From NCBI GenBank assembly GCA_037893245.1, contig JBAIAA010000021.1, positions 558,001-622,000 on the forward strand: a stretch of DNA of 64,000 nucleotides. Reading direction: 5' to 3'. Positions 8,801 to 17,556 of this stretch are shown piece by piece. The translations under genes and the position numbers were made by a program. The notes beneath the pieces are model-generated. The model saw only the letters and a program-made list of their open reading frames with translations, had not been told where the DNA came from and ran no database searches. How positions within the stretch are numbered: position 1 is the stretch's first letter; each line of letters opens with the position of its first letter. The DNA comes from Crossaster papposus. Lineage: Eukaryota; Echinodermata; Asteroidea; Velatida; Solasteridae.

Positions 8801-11674
8801 TAGAGTTACTCACTGCCTATCGTTCAACGAATCACCAGACAACAGGAAAGTCACCATCGGAACTTCTGCATAACCGGAAGTTGAGCACGCGTATGAACAT
8901 TCGACATGACAAACCACAACAGCAGGATGATGCTGAACTTCGTAGTCATGTTGCACAGAAGCAGGAACAATCACGCAAGTACACTGATGAAAAGCGTGGT
9001 GCAGTGAATCCAAAGTTTAAACCAGGGGACTATGTACGCGTGAAACGACCAAACAAGGGGACAAACAAATTCTCTACTCCACAGAAGATAATCAAATCAA
9101 AGGGACCATTCACTTATGTGTTAGAGGATGGACGAGTCTGGAACGCTTCCAAATTGAGTCTCTGCCCAGTAGAATTAATGGCTCATGGTTCGAAGGTGCA
9201 AAGTTCAAATGGCATTCAGAATCCCATAACCGAAAACATACTTGTGGCAGGAGACAACCAAGCCCGTCATTCTTCTAGACCTCGAAATCCTCCAGTGTGG
9301 TCTAAAGATTACGAGATGTAGTTCGAAAACCATTCAGTCATTCAGTTATGCACTTGAATGTCAAAATTCAAGACAATAGGGTTTATGTAATTGGGGACAC
9401 TTTAAATTAACCATATGTCCACTGCAGAGACTGTGAACTTTTGTTAAATTCTTTGTGCTTAATAGTAAGGGTTAAGTCTTGCAAGTTGCAAGAAGGAAAC
9501 AAAACAAAGTTTTACTTTACTTGTTAGTTACTTCGAATTACCCTATGTTTTCTCTTAAAGAAGAGGGGAGATGTTGTGTCTGCTTATTAATTGCATAGCG
9601 CCCTCAGTTGTCAGGAAAAAGGAACGCCATGTTCGGGACGACATGGACAGTTTGAAATAACACGAGTTGGAATGTTACGAAGAAAGTGTGATTTAGTCCT
9701 TTCTTTACTCGCACATTTCGGGTGAAATATACAACACCTATGCATGGTGATTTAAAAACAATAGGACTCTCTTTCATTTCAATAAAAAGATAGTTTATAT
9801 TATGACATACATGTAACATATAATTGGCCCACTTGGTTTCATTATAAATGATTTATCACTGTTTGTTGATGACTTTGCAAATCTAATTTATTGGTTAAAT
9901 AATTTAATTTTCAGTTTACAAACACTACTTTTTTGAGCCAGTTTAGAACATGCCTCAATTTTCTTGGAACAAGGATTTGAGCTTTGGTGTCATGAATTTT
10001 CGAATCCTACAACTATTTATACTGGATGCAAGTGATTTATACTGCAAGGGCCAGAAGCTAGCTTCTTAGCTTTGTCTTAACTGTGGCGGCTTATTAGTGT
10101 GAGTCTATGTAAGGTAGGATCCCATGGCTAGGATGCTCAATTATAGGAGGGTCAAGTTTCTCACACCGGGTCTCAGTAAATTTCAAGTTAACTCGTACTT
10201 TGTTATATTCTTCATAAAGTATAATACTCCATGCTAATGATCTTGTTAAATTTTTGACAGCTGAAGTACCTGACCTTGGTTGGGGGTAAGGATGCAGGGA
10301 GTACTCTTAGACGCAGTTTGGTCTAACTTCAACAGAGACGGGAGGAAGGGAAAGTTAAGCTTTAAAAAAACTCAACTTTACCAACTAGTTAAAAGTAAGT
10401 ATATACCACCTCAGAGATGCCTAGTTGACTACATACATAAACTAGCAACCACAAGTCTTAGCACACTTGGTTATGGTGTCAAAATTGTACCATATATATT
10501 GAATTTAGAATGTTATATTTCACTTTGAGTATATTTCACTTTGAGTGAACACAATGTTGCTAGATTCCTTCTCATCAATAAATTCATGTTTCCCGCAAAA
10601 TCTGCTTATTCCATTTAATGGAATTGATGAAAATATGTATCTTCTTCAAATTGCTAAGCAAGTTTACCATTGGAAATTGCTCATCATTATAGCCATGAAG
10701 ATTATGGTGAACAGTCATTTTTGACTTGCTATCAAAACAAATTTCGAAATTGTTTGTCAATTGAAGCAAAAATTTAAAAAAAACACTCTAATAATTAAAA
10801 AAAACATAAGCCGCATGTATGATTACGCCCCCTCCCCAATAAACACAAATCGAATTTAAAATGACAAATTTGTTATGTTTCCGTGATTTTCAGGCTTAAT
10901 GTTATTTAAATTTTAAAACAATGTGATGGTTTTAGACGGCTGCATTGAGTTAGCACTTGCTCCTCAAATTCACTTGCAATTTTAGATTTGTGAGGGACTG
11001 TAGTGACCGTGTACATAGACTACCTAAAATAGGTACAGGGAGTTAGTTTTCCTAGCCTTTGTCTATATTTATTTGCTTTATATAATTATGATAATAATGT
11101 GTTTTCTTTCTTTCTTCAGAGGCCACCATGAAAAATCATGCAAGTGCAAGGGAGCGAGAAATAGAGCAGTTTGTTGGGGACTTTCTCAAAGCCGCCCCAT
11201 ACAAAAAGGGAGGAAAGGGCCATGAGGTAGGCTATAAGGACAATTTATGGATTATAAATTGAAGAAGGAACGCACATTTATGTTCATAAATGTGATAAAT
11301 CCTTAACCATGACTGTTAAGAAATGTAAAAGCCTGAACAAACATGACAATCACAAAGTTGATTAAATACTTAGATTTTCTTCATGGGAAACCTTTTCAAA
11401 CCCCTTATTTTTAACAATATGGTCAAATTATATTGATACTTGTTTGCTATAGTGAGCTGCTTCACCTGAGAAGACTGAAATGGATGAAGGGTCTCCCAAA
11501 AGAATTGATAGATGTAGAATTAACAGTATATTTTATTTACTTTCTGTTGGCCACACCTTAACCTATGTTAATGAATGGATCATTTTACAGGAAGTTGATG
11601 AACCACAATTAGTTCAAGAAAACGATGGCGGAGACGTCGGTAGTGCACCAGAGGTCGAAGAGGATGATGATTAA
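2711..11674 (+). CDS. Multi-exon host gene, N-terminus like DUF4806-type proteins (7 coding exons modelled)
   Basis: Exons 2711-2800, 3338-3452, 3731-3880, 4177-4350, 4756-4893, 11120-11226 and 11591-11674 all have AG/GT borders, and their phases fit exactly, giving one 285-residue protein (858 nt with stop). The N-terminus (MASPYAVVIFESEDEESVEV, then CYWPNSNQSNKARKHLRPD and a DDFERAKSLRDSA segment) resembles the short module seen at the start of many invertebrate proteins that end in a DUF4806 domain. No such C-terminal domain is visible here. The middle is Ser/Arg/Pro-rich with basic stretches and looks disordered. The C-terminus has a charged helix-like segment (SAREREIEQFVGDFLKAA) and an acidic tail ending EEDDD. 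The function is unknown; a nuclear role is possible from composition only. A 4.8-kb Mag-type retrotransposon lies in the intron between 4893 and 11120. An extra 25-nt exon candidate (10261-10285) would break the frame. Confidence 0.6.
3338..3452 (+). CDS. Exon 2 of the DUF4806-like gene
   Basis: Acceptor GCAATAG|GATAAG, donor GCGG|GTAGGT; 115 nt leaves phase 1. Encodes the Cys-Tyr-Trp-Pro segment and a basic run typical of the module. Confidence 0.6.
3731..3880 (+). CDS. Exon 3 of the DUF4806-like gene
   Basis: Acceptor TTATACAG, donor CAGAAG|GTGATT. Phase 1 in and out. Encodes an acidic and proline-containing linker ending VEDSDADGESE. Confidence 0.6.
4177..4350 (+). CDS. Exon 4 of the DUF4806-like gene
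   Basis: Acceptor TTTATTCAG, donor GACA|GTAAGT. Phase 1 in and out. Encodes a basic, Ser/Gln-rich stretch ending PSPARKNTD. Its last part, with donor and intron start, is duplicated at exon 5. Confidence 0.6.
4322..4947 (+). repeat. Direct duplication of exon tail, donor and intron start (4322-4400 and 4867-4947)
   Basis: About 80 bp recur in direct orientation: the coding tail for PSPARKNT, the GTAAGT donor and about 50 bp of the following intron (ATCCATGCAATCACAT and on). The copies differ at scattered bases. This is an unequal duplication that made a second exon ending. Confidence 0.75.
4756..4893 (+). CDS. Exon 5 of the DUF4806-like gene
   Basis: Acceptor ACAATCAG, donor GAGA|GTAAGT. 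Phase 1 in and out. Encodes a serine-rich stretch ending PSPARKNTE, almost the same tail as exon 4. Confidence 0.6.
4975..5139 (+). repeat. 5' LTR of the Mag-type element
   Basis: Short 165-bp LTR, begins TGTTGTGTCTG and ends TATACAACA. Same sequence as 9572-9736 by direct reading. Preceded by CCTAT. Confidence 0.9.
5145..5160 (+). other. Candidate primer binding site
   Basis: TGGCGACGAGAATATG starts five bases after the LTR. TGG matches the complement of a tRNA CCA end; I cannot name the tRNA. It overlaps the ATG (5158) proposed for gag-pol. Confidence 0.4.
5158..9321 (+). CDS. Gag-Pol polyprotein of the Mag-type retrotransposon
   Basis: A single 1387-residue frame from ATG 5158 to TAG 9319-9321; an in-frame ATG at 5125 lies within the LTR and is less likely. 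Domains in order: capsid-like gag N-terminus; two zinc knuckles (residues about 248-282; the first C-X2-C-X4-H-X6-C, the second canonical C-X2-C-X4-H-X4-C); aspartic protease with FDTGS (about 334); a Pro-Thr repeat linker; reverse transcriptase with YLDD (about 659); RNase H with TDAS (about 808) and its TDHQS motif; integrase with HHCC finger (about 1026-1066) and DDE acidic residues at DITGPF, TDNGVQF and NGEVERW (about 1094, 1153, 1186); and a GPF-type C-terminal module. Gag and Pol share one frame, so no frameshift is needed. The length and order match the Mag lineage. All catalytic motifs I can check are present. Confidence 0.93.
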   Translation: MAHLHPPPPFLNSPGTPPLPWKQWRGLFETYIIASGAEKYTDDRKRAMLLHCLGPEGQRIFGTLPTVSAPSSPSSSVAGAAATQSTYADTLARLQAHFLPTVNVVAERYRFRQRAQRTDEPVEQYVIALRQLAATCDFGLLADEMIRDQLVEKTCSSRIRERLLLEPKLTLSSALTLSQQMESAFRESKSISNTSAAGFESHQASSTTVHATHFKQRSSATITKPRRQPHTSHGRGTTPTTLRTPPVQCYRCGSPDHKANFPNCKAKNSECSKCNKKGHFARVCKSSGQVRQLGLEDNGDTELHVLTVSSVGKSQASNITCTLTLGRDIKVPMIFDTGSPVSILPLATFDKYFLRDVLLPPRAKLTTYSHEPIAIKGCFRTSVCTGDSYRVPAEFYVAESGEPILGLDIIRSLSLTLKEDKVVHAPVNKVSRTPTPTPTPTPTPTPTPTPTPTPTTTPTPTPTHTSQPSAHSTQYTQSIHDSFPALLQGKVGLARGFVHLVKTRPDVTPTQQRLRRLPFAVRDQVKAELKRLESEDIIERIDASEWVSPIIVSYKKSGGIRLCVDLRQVNKAVVIDKFPLPDIQELFSELRGATIFSTLDLNSAYHQLLLAEESRDLTAFITAEGLFRFKRVCFGLASAPAAFQKLMSTALAGLPGVQCYLDDVVCYGRDQAEHDKSLTAVLQRLKDIGLTLNSHKCQFNLASLRFLGHVVSGNGLQPDPSHVEAIRHAPYPTDVAPLRSFLGLASYYARFVPNYSTVIEPLRALTRKDVPFSWTPNVQHSFDTVKELIANCVTLRLFNPDLPVIVSTDASAYGLGAVLLQLKGNYESPIAFASRTLTAAERNYSVGEKEALACVWACEKWFQYLWGRHFTLRTDHQSLTTLLSTRGSGRQSMRIARWAARLLRFNYTTEYQPGIHNKVADALSRLPLHTTTAVPDDDEEVIIQSIDVLLLNTTVHKTDLQQAVSADATLQRVISYIIHGWPNRKAIGESLQPYSMIRDELSVVDNCLMRGDRFVIPESLQSNLISLAHEAHQGMVRCKQRLRDCYWWPCMDRMVEEAIRSCFSCQSSDKTARPRTAPLQPVPLPDGPWQKLAIDITGPFERGSQDCRYAIVLIDYYSKWPEVAFAPTVTSRTVISMLSSIFAREGLPAEIVTDNGVQFTSTEFENFLHNCGIKHYKSSLYYPRANGEVERWNRVLKQTLHIASQERRGWKEAVLELLTAYRSTNHQTTGKSPSELLHNRKLSTRMNIRHDKPQQQDDAELRSHVAQKQEQSRKYTDEKRGAVNPKFKPGDYVRVKRPNKGTNKFSTPQKIIKSKGPFTYVLEDGRVWNASKLSLCPVELMAHGSKVQSSNGIQNPITENILVAGDNQARHSSRPRNPPVWSKDYEM
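6452..6549 (+). repeat. In-frame CCTACR hexamer microsatellite
   Basis: About sixteen CCTACG/CCTACA units encode (PT)n between protease and reverse transcriptase. Hexamer length changes keep the frame. Confidence 0.9.
9561..9571 (+). other. Polypurine tract
   Basis: AAGAGGGGAG directly before the 3' LTR, the expected plus-strand primer position. Confidence 0.75.
9572..9736 (+). repeat. 3' LTR of the Mag-type element
   Basis: Identical to the 5' LTR over 165 bp by direct reading; followed by target duplicate CCTAT (9737-9741). Confidence 0.9.
9742..11119. other. Intron remainder of the DUF4806-like gene
   Basis: AT-rich sequence. Apart from the 25-nt microexon candidate at 10261-10285 I see no coding or repeat structure. 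Confidence 0.4.
10261..10285 (+). CDS. Candidate 25-nt microexon (frame-breaking)
   Basis: Good borders (TTTTTGACAG before, GG|GTAAGG after). From the incoming phase 1 it reads TEVPDLGW. Splicing it to 11120 shifts the frame and gives TGA at the end of that exon; reading on past the donor gives TAA at 10287-10289. It could be an alternative terminal exon, a regulated poison exon, or a cryptic site. Confidence 0.3.
11120..11226 (+). CDS. Exon 6 of the DUF4806-like gene
   Basis: Acceptor CTTTCTTCAG, donor CATGAG|GTAGGC. Joined to exon 5 in phase 1 it encodes KATMKNHASAREREIEQFVG and 16 further residues. GCCACCATG at the start also looks like a good translation start, so an alternative promoter is possible. 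Confidence 0.55.
11591..11674 (+). CDS. Last coding exon of the DUF4806-like gene
   Basis: Acceptor CATTTTACAG, phase 0, acidic C-terminus, TAA at 11672-11674. AATAAA near 12339, beyond the MITE at 11898, is a possible polyadenylation signal. Confidence 0.55.
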   Translation, partial: EVDEPQLVQENDGGDVGSAPEVEEDDD

Positions 11675-11897
11675 AGCCCGTTACAATTAACAAGCACAAT
11701 GTTTCACAGCTGTGATTGTGTATAGTGCGTCAACACTTTTGTGTGGTGCTGTTCGATCGGCGTGCTGGTTTTCATAGCAGCGTGGTTTATCTCAAATAAC
11801 AACGCTTTGCTATTGCTACAGTGCTCAATGTATGGAGAGTTGACATTCAACAACTCTCCCACACCTTTAGTACAGCATCAAAGCGTTATTAACTTAA

Positions 11898-12265
11898 AGG
11901 CATCGTACACATTTGGTAATTACTCAAAATATATATTAGCATAAAAACTTACTTGGTTACGAGCAACTGAGAGCTGTTGATATAATAAAACATTGTTAGA
12001 AACGACTCCCTCTGAAGTAACATACTTTTTTAAGAAAAAGGTATTTTCTCACTAAAATATTAAAAGACTTCAGGCCTGAAGCCTTTTTAGGCATCTGAAA
12101 GCACACAAATGTCTACAACAAGGGTGTTTTTTCTTTCATCATTTTCTTGTAACTTCAATGACTAATTGAGCCCAAATGTTCACAGGCTTGTTATTTTATG
12201 CATATGTTGGGATACACCAAGCGAGAATACTGGTCTTTGACAATTACTAAACGTGTTCGATGCCT
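11898..12265. mobile_element. TTAA-flanked MITE (368 bp) in the 3' flank of the host gene
   Basis: Terminal inverted repeats AGGCATCG...CGATGCCT extend about 30 bp (TTGGTAATTACT against AATTACTAAACG). TTAA flanks both ends (11894-11897 and 12266-12269), fitting a piggyBac/Kolobok-type insertion. The centre holds a palindromic CTTCAGGCCTGAAG. It resembles a short repeat that I recall, without certainty, as common in sea-star sequence. Confidence 0.75.
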
Positions 12266-12394
12266 TTAAAACAAACCACACTGCTATGGAACTTAATTGT
12301 TATTTGAGTTTTATCACAATTGCCATAAGTATTTGACACAATAAACTTGTCTTGTCCTTACTGCACAAACCGCTGCCACTGGGCTATAAACGTG

Positions 12395-12900
12395 TAGACC
12401 CTCATGCACGCAAGCTCCTACTTTCAAGGAGTGACTTAAATTTATAGGCGTCAGGGGCTGATTTAACTTGTGACGGGAGTGAGTTCAAGATTTGTATTCT
12501 TGGATACAAGGAGTAACGGTAGCAGTCTTTGTTTGACGAGATGTATTAGAATTTAGAGTCTGATTTTGCTCTATTCCCTTGGTTGCACGGAGTTATGGAG
12601 TGAGTTTCTTTGTTAACTGAGTAAGTCTAGCTATGGTGCGGCGTCTTTGAAGTGTACCCCATTTGAGGTCCTGTGGCATTTCAGTTACGCTACTGGTCTT
12701 ACCGTAATCGCTTTTTACAAATCTGGCGCTCTCCGTTGAACCTTTTCAAGGTTATCTATGTTAATCTTTTGGTGGGAATCACAAAATATAGCACTGCAGT
12801 ATTCAAGTTTTGAAAAACAAATAAAAAGCATGCTCAAATTCAGTCTTGTGAAGTGATTATTAACTGTGTCTTGAGTAATGTAACGATTTGTCAACATGTA
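12395..12900 (-). pseudogene. Decayed LINE 3' fragment (C-terminus of reverse transcriptase)
   Basis: On the minus strand 12897-12715 encodes a fragment with SKLEYCSAIFCDSHQKINID and NLEKVQRRA, the LEY-S and Q-RR-A landmarks after the RT domain of CR1/Jockey-type LINEs. It continues with SDYGKTSSVTEM and, after frameshifts, LNSLPSQVKSAPDAYKFKSL near the end. There are several stops and frame changes and no other part of the element, so it is an old relic. Confidence 0.65.
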
Positions 12901-13031
12901 GTTCCCATTTTAAAAAAAGGTTACATCTAAACCTTAGTTAAACATAAAAACGAGTGAACAGTGAAAGTTTTTCAAGCATAGATCAATTAGGTATTTTCAC
13001 ATCACAAAAAGGTTTTTAACAGGGTGTGAGT

Positions 13032-13290
13032 AAACGTTACAAGAACGTATTAAAACCCCTTTCTAAACGTTTATAAAAAAATATTTAAAATGTCTTACAA
13101 GACTAAAGAAATTAAACATAGTTATTTTCACGTTATATTCACGTTTTTAAAACGTTAATGACAACGTTACTAGAACGTATGAAAAACCCTTTTTAAACGT
13201 TTTAAAACAGTTTAAAACGTATTATACTAAACTAAAGAAATGAAACAAAGTTATTTTCACGTTATATTAACGTTTTTAAAACGTTACATG
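13032..13290. repeat. Two tandem ~127-bp units rich in AACGTT/AAAACGTT
   Basis: 13032-13160 and about 13163-13288 align end to end, sharing GTTATTTTCACGTTATATT and ACTAAAGAAATNAAACA blocks. Palindromic AACGTT, AAACGTTT and AAAACGTTTT recur here and on to about 13410. Confidence 0.65.
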
Positions 13291-13526
13291 GGAACGTTTT
13301 TAAAACCCATAAAAAATTCCACAGAAATACGTTTTTAAAACGAAATATTAAAACGTTATTGAAACGTATTTTTCAACAAAATGATACGTTTTTTAAACGT
13401 AAAAAAAACGTTAAATGGCCAGCTGGGTGATGTCATTTTACTGAGTGTTCTAAGAGTTTTCTGAATTCTTCCAAATTCTTGGGGAGACAAATTAGCGATA
13501 GTTTTGATTCACTTGGGAGACAGTGG

Positions 13527-13560
13527 CACTTAGGGAGACATTTCAGTGTCTCCCTAAGTG
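13527..13560. repeat. Perfect 14-bp hairpin
   Basis: CACTTAGGGAGACA, loop TTTCAG, TGTCTCCCTAAGTG. Related TTGGGAGAC/GTCTCCCAAAG words lie on either side (13513, 13703), so it is part of a larger inverted structure. Confidence 0.6.
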
Positions 13561-13789
13561 TCTAGCTACCCCACAAAACGATATTTGGGAGTTATTTTTG
13601 CTCGGAGAAGACAGATTTAGGTCTAAATAGCATAAATATGAAATTTCGTGGAAAAAGCTCCAGGTAAAAACGGGTAGGTTACAATAAAGATTGTGCACGA
13701 CTCTATGGGATTGTCTCCCAAAGTGCCCATTTGGAGGTATGAGAAGTTTGTCATTATCGTGTAGATACACACAATTAATAAGTTGGTTC

Positions 13790-13905
13790 ATTCTTGCTGC
13801 ACGCACCATGTGGTCTCTGGCCACGTGTCGTTGCCATAGGCACGGGAGTGAGTGCCCTTGGTTTACTTTAGAGTAAGAGATATCCCGAGGTGACCTTGAG
13901 TATGG
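13790..13905. repeat. Dispersed repeat shared with 16740-16835
   Basis: CCACGTGTCGTTGCCAT and GGCACGGGAG occur at both places in the same order and orientation, followed by GACCTTGAGT. The LINE at 13930-16405 lies between the copies. Confidence 0.55.
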
Positions 13906-14551
13906 TCAGTCACTATCACTCGCTTGTTTTTTATGTTTCATTTTCATTTTCATTTATTATTTCGCAGGGCACAAAAAGAAAAACAGATATAAATTTACAA
14001 TCATTAGAAAGTTAAGAATATTCATTTTTAACAGTTACAAGATATCAAGTAAGTAAACAAGTTACTACATGTACATGTAATATATATTTTCATTCAATTC
14101 AGGACCAAGACAAGACAAAATACAACGAGGAGACTGCACGCCCCTGCAGGATTGCTAAAAATCACTATCAAGTAGCTCTCCGTATGCGCGACTAAATCAC
14201 TAAAAGACAACCAGAGAGACAAACAAAGGACACAGACTAAGACAAAGAAAGGACACATACTGGCACGAACAGACGGACACCAAAAACAAAAATAAAAAAA
14301 GACAAGCACAGTTAGATCGACACAGACAGGTACGGACAGGCAAAGACGGCCAGAGCAAAATAACAAGTACATATAGACAGACAGACAGACACACACGTAC
14401 AGACAAGCAGATCAATGAGATATAAATACAAACTAAAAAATACATGTACGTGTAAACGAATAAGCAAACGAGATAGTGTGTTGACAATAATTAAGGTAGT
14501 ACGTTGTTGTATCCCGGAGTTAGCCAGTGTGTTTTCAGTTTGGCGGTAAAG

Positions 14552-15440
14552 CTATTCAGACCATGCAAGATCAGACTGGATGTCAGACGGCAAAGAATCC
14601 CACAGACGCAGAAATTTAATGAAAAGTGATTGCTTAAGAGCGTTGGTTCTGGAAAACTGATGGGAAAATTTAAGGTTGTTTTCATGTCTACGATTAATAC
14701 AAATGTAATTCTCAAACGGGATATCAAATTTCTTATACAAACATTTGGCTACAAAGACTACTGATAAGTAATTCAACCTATTCATTAAGTACGGTAAGCC
14801 CAGTTTGGTGCAACGAATGGGGTACTCAATGTTGTTGCTATTGGAGTTTGGTATGTGGCGTCTAAAGAGGCCCAGACAGGAACGACTGAATCTTCTCTGA
14901 ACTTGTTCCAAGGATTTATTTTGAGAAGTGGAACGTAAGCACCAAACTGGAGCAGCATACTCAAGAATAGGTCTTACGAGAGCGGTGTATAATTTTACAA
15001 GAACTTGAGGATTATTACAATTTGTCAATCTTCTAATGAAACCAGACATTCTAGTTGCCTTACTGACAGTAGAATTTACATGATGGTTCCAAGTAAGATC
15101 ACTAGAAATATTGAGGCCCAAGTATTTATAATGGTCAACACGGTCTAAGTTGTGAGAATCTATCTGATAAGATGGTACACATGGAGTTCTTGAACGAGAA
15201 ATAGTCATCAGTTTACATTTATTAACATTGAGTTTCATATGATTAAGGTTACACCAGGTATCAATGCTATACAGGTCATTCTGTAAGATGAGTTCATCAT
15301 GTTTGCTAGTAATGGTCCTGTAAATCACAGTGTCATCAGCGTACTGTCTTAGATTTGATTGTATACAGAATGGCAAGTCAAAGGCAAAAATATTAAACAA
15401 GAGTGGACCTAATACAGACCCCTGAGGAACCCCAGAAGGA
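14552..15440 (-). CDS. LINE reverse transcriptase, C-terminal part
   Basis: Starts in VPSGVPQGSVLGPLLFNIFA, has the catalytic YADDT (about 15328-15345 on the plus map), a thumb region, YKYLGLNISSDLTWNHHV, LVRPILEYAAPVW and a C-terminal SLFIKFLRLWDSLPSDIQSD, ending in a normal stop. One frameshift from the preceding part inactivates the gene unless it is a sequencing error. Confidence 0.75.
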
Positions 15441-15457
15441 ACTGGGGCCCAGTCTGA

Positions 15458-16030
15458 TTATGAACCACAGAATTGCACTCGTTGGCGACGGTCATGTAAA
15501 TAAGAATGGAACCACTGTAAAACAGAACCGCAAATGCCATATTTATGAAGCTTATTCAGGAGGACACTGTGACTTACACGATCAAAAGCTTTTGACCAAT
15601 CCAGAAAAACAACATCAATTCTTGGAGGGTTGGGGGGATCTAAGACTTTAGCCCAGTCGTGAAAAACGGTGGATAGTTGGGTAATGCAAGACCTTTTGGA
15701 AAGAAAGCCATGCTGACAGTCGGATATGATGCCTCCTCTGTACATGTGGTTAGTGAGGTTATTAGCAACGATTTTTTCAAGGCATTTGCTAATGGTAGAA
15801 CATAGGGAGATTGGTCTGTAGTTAGATGGGTCATAACGGTTTCCACTTTTATGAATGGGAACCACATTGGCAAGTTTCCATTCAGATGGGATAACGCCCG
15901 AGGCAAGCGACAAATTAAAAATTTTCGCTAAGGGATGAGCAAGACTTTTGGCAGCCAATTTGAGGAGCATTGGGGAAATATTATCTAGTCCGGGTGACTT
16001 ATGGGGTTGTAGATTATCTAACACTTTCAT
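15458..16030 (-). CDS. LINE reverse transcriptase, N-terminal part
   Basis: Reads KSPGLDNISPMLLKLAA, WKLANVVPIHKSG, NYRPISLCSTISKCLEKIV, QHGFLSKRSCITQLS and FLDWSKAFDRVSHSVLLNKL: RT blocks 0 to 4 in order. The frame is lost near 15440-15458, just before the GVPQGS block, and resumes in another frame. Confidence 0.75.
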   Translation of the reverse strand: MKVLDNLQPHKSPGLDNISPMLLKLAAKSLAHPLAKIFNLSLASGVIPSEWKLANVVPIHKSGNRYDPSNYRPISLCSTISKCLEKIVANNLTNHMYRGGIISDCQHGFLSKRSCITQLSTVFHDWAKVLDPPNPPRIDVVFLDWSKAFDRVSHSVLLNKLHKYGICGSVLQWFHSYLHDRRQRVQFCGS

Positions 16031-16400
16031 CTGAATTGATTACACGTGTGATCACAATGAATGTTAGGTATTGACGGATTGTTGTCGGTAGAGAAGTTGA
16101 GTTGGAAGCTGCGATTGAATTCATTAGCTATGGCATGGGAGTCTGTTATAGTATTCTCGCCGATGTGGAGACAAACAACTGGAGACTTCTTACGGTTAGA
16201 ACTGACAAAAGACCAAAACTGCTTTGGGTTAGACTTACAGTTGTCAGCCAGGTCCCGTATATAGCGATTGTAAGATTTCTTAATTGCATATTTAACCTGA
16301 TTCCGGATGTTTTTGTACTTTGACCATAATGTATCACTATTGTTATTACTAGCACAGCGCAAAGCCTTTTTGTAAGCCCTGTGGTTTTTTTTAGTGTTCC
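16027..16400 (-). CDS. LINE ORF2 fragment: pre-RT linker
   Basis: The minus frame runs from about 16400 (NHRAYKKALRCAS) through YKNIRNQVKYAIKKSYNRYI and FWSFVSSNRKKSP to the edge of the RT domain. This is the conserved linker between endonuclease and reverse transcriptase in CR1/Jockey-like LINEs. The downstream RT frame overlaps it by four bases in another frame, so a frameshift separates them. Confidence 0.65.
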
Positions 16401-17304
16401 TGCTGTGAACTATCTTTTGTCACGAGAATAGGATTCTCGTTAAACGAATTGCTCACAATTTTAACCTCGCTATATCTGTTGCGTTTCGTAACTTCCCAAT
16501 AATCTCAGTTGAAACGTGCATATTCCTAAACATGGATTTTCCTCGTTCTAAGTTTACAATTTTAGTCCGAATAGATAAATAGATTTTAGTCCGTTAGACA
16601 TTCACGGCCGAGTGTTGTTGCGTACATTTTCTCACCGATGTATTAGTGCTCATAATAATTCCCTTCTTCGTTGATATCATTTATATACTATCGCGTATGG
16701 GCACATACAACTTTTGTACATATTAGTTCAATTATGTCTAGCCACATACATATGGTTTTTGACCACGTGTCGTTGCCATGGGCACGGGAGCGAGTGTCCT
16801 GGTGTATTCCACCCCAAACCGACCTTGAGTTGTTTTGTAACTTGAGCGAACTGTTTTCTAATCACTTAGATATTTTCTGGTTGAAAATCCAGTGATACTA
16901 TTCAATTTGTAATCTCTTAATTTAGATGTTCTGGGTGAACATATCAATTAGCTTTTTTGTTGTTTGATCACAGTCTAGAAGCTTAAATACCGCTGTTATG
17001 TCTTATATCTAGTTAGTTGTTTATTTTCGTTATCTTGTTAGGATTTTAATTATTCTGTGTATTATATACAATTGCTGATCCTCCATAAGTTAAGAAGCGA
17101 TCTGGAGACCTGATGAGAAGGTTGTTTCTCAAAGTGCTGTCTGCACTTCACCGTTTTAAGTTATAGTGAAACATATTTCCTCCTTCTCATCACTGGCTTG
17201 GTATATCTGTGGTACAGAGTACCGTTCAATAGGTTTATCGCTTTGGGGAGCCGACCCGGTTCGTCTCTCCGCATGCACTTCCCTTCTTCGTTCCACTTAC
17301 TGGA

Positions 17305-17556
17305 CTGGATTGCCTGAGACGGCTAGGACCACCGGAGCCCATCCGCGTGGAAAGCCAAGCCGAGTCGGATCACGCCAATTAAGTCCCTGGACTGGATTGT
17401 CAGACGACGAGGATCACCAAAGCCCATTCGCGTGGAATTGAGCCAAGTCGAGTCGGACCACGCCAAGTTCACGCCAAGCCAAGATCACGCCAAGTTCACG
17501 CCAAGCCAAGATCACGTCAAGTTCAAGTCAAGCTAAGTTTAGGCCAAGTCAAGTCA
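17305..17556 (+). repeat. Direct duplication and short tandem repeats
   Basis: 17305-17376 recurs at 17390-17464 (CTGGATTG, AGCCCATNCGCGTGGAA, CCNAGTCGGA). It runs into repeated GATCACGCCAAGTTCACGCC/AAGCCAA words to 17556. AATAAA at 17823 and a pyrimidine/purine change downstream suggest an LTR or the 3' end of a transcript, but I cannot fix the ends. Confidence 0.5.

Larger units (their letters stand above)
4975..9736 (+). mobile_element. Complete Mag-type Ty3/gypsy LTR retrotransposon
   Basis: Two 165-bp LTRs (4975-5139 and 9572-9736), which I read as identical, flank one long gag-pol frame. Target duplication CCTAT lies at 4970-4974 and 9737-9741. A TGG-starting primer-site candidate follows the 5' LTR and a polypurine tract (AAGAGGGGAG) precedes the 3' LTR. 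With no disabling change seen, this is a young and possibly autonomous copy. It lies in the sense orientation in an intron of the DUF4806-like gene. Confidence 0.92.
13930..16405 (-). mobile_element. 5'-truncated non-LTR retrotransposon (LINE)
   Basis: Minus-strand element with a pre-RT linker, reverse transcriptase, C-terminal region, an approximately 600-bp 3' region and an (ATGAAA)-like tail (13938-13965). No endonuclease is present, so it is 5' truncated near 16405, as expected of incomplete target-primed reverse transcription. The 3' region contains a GACA microsatellite (about 14376-14400). Confidence 0.8.
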
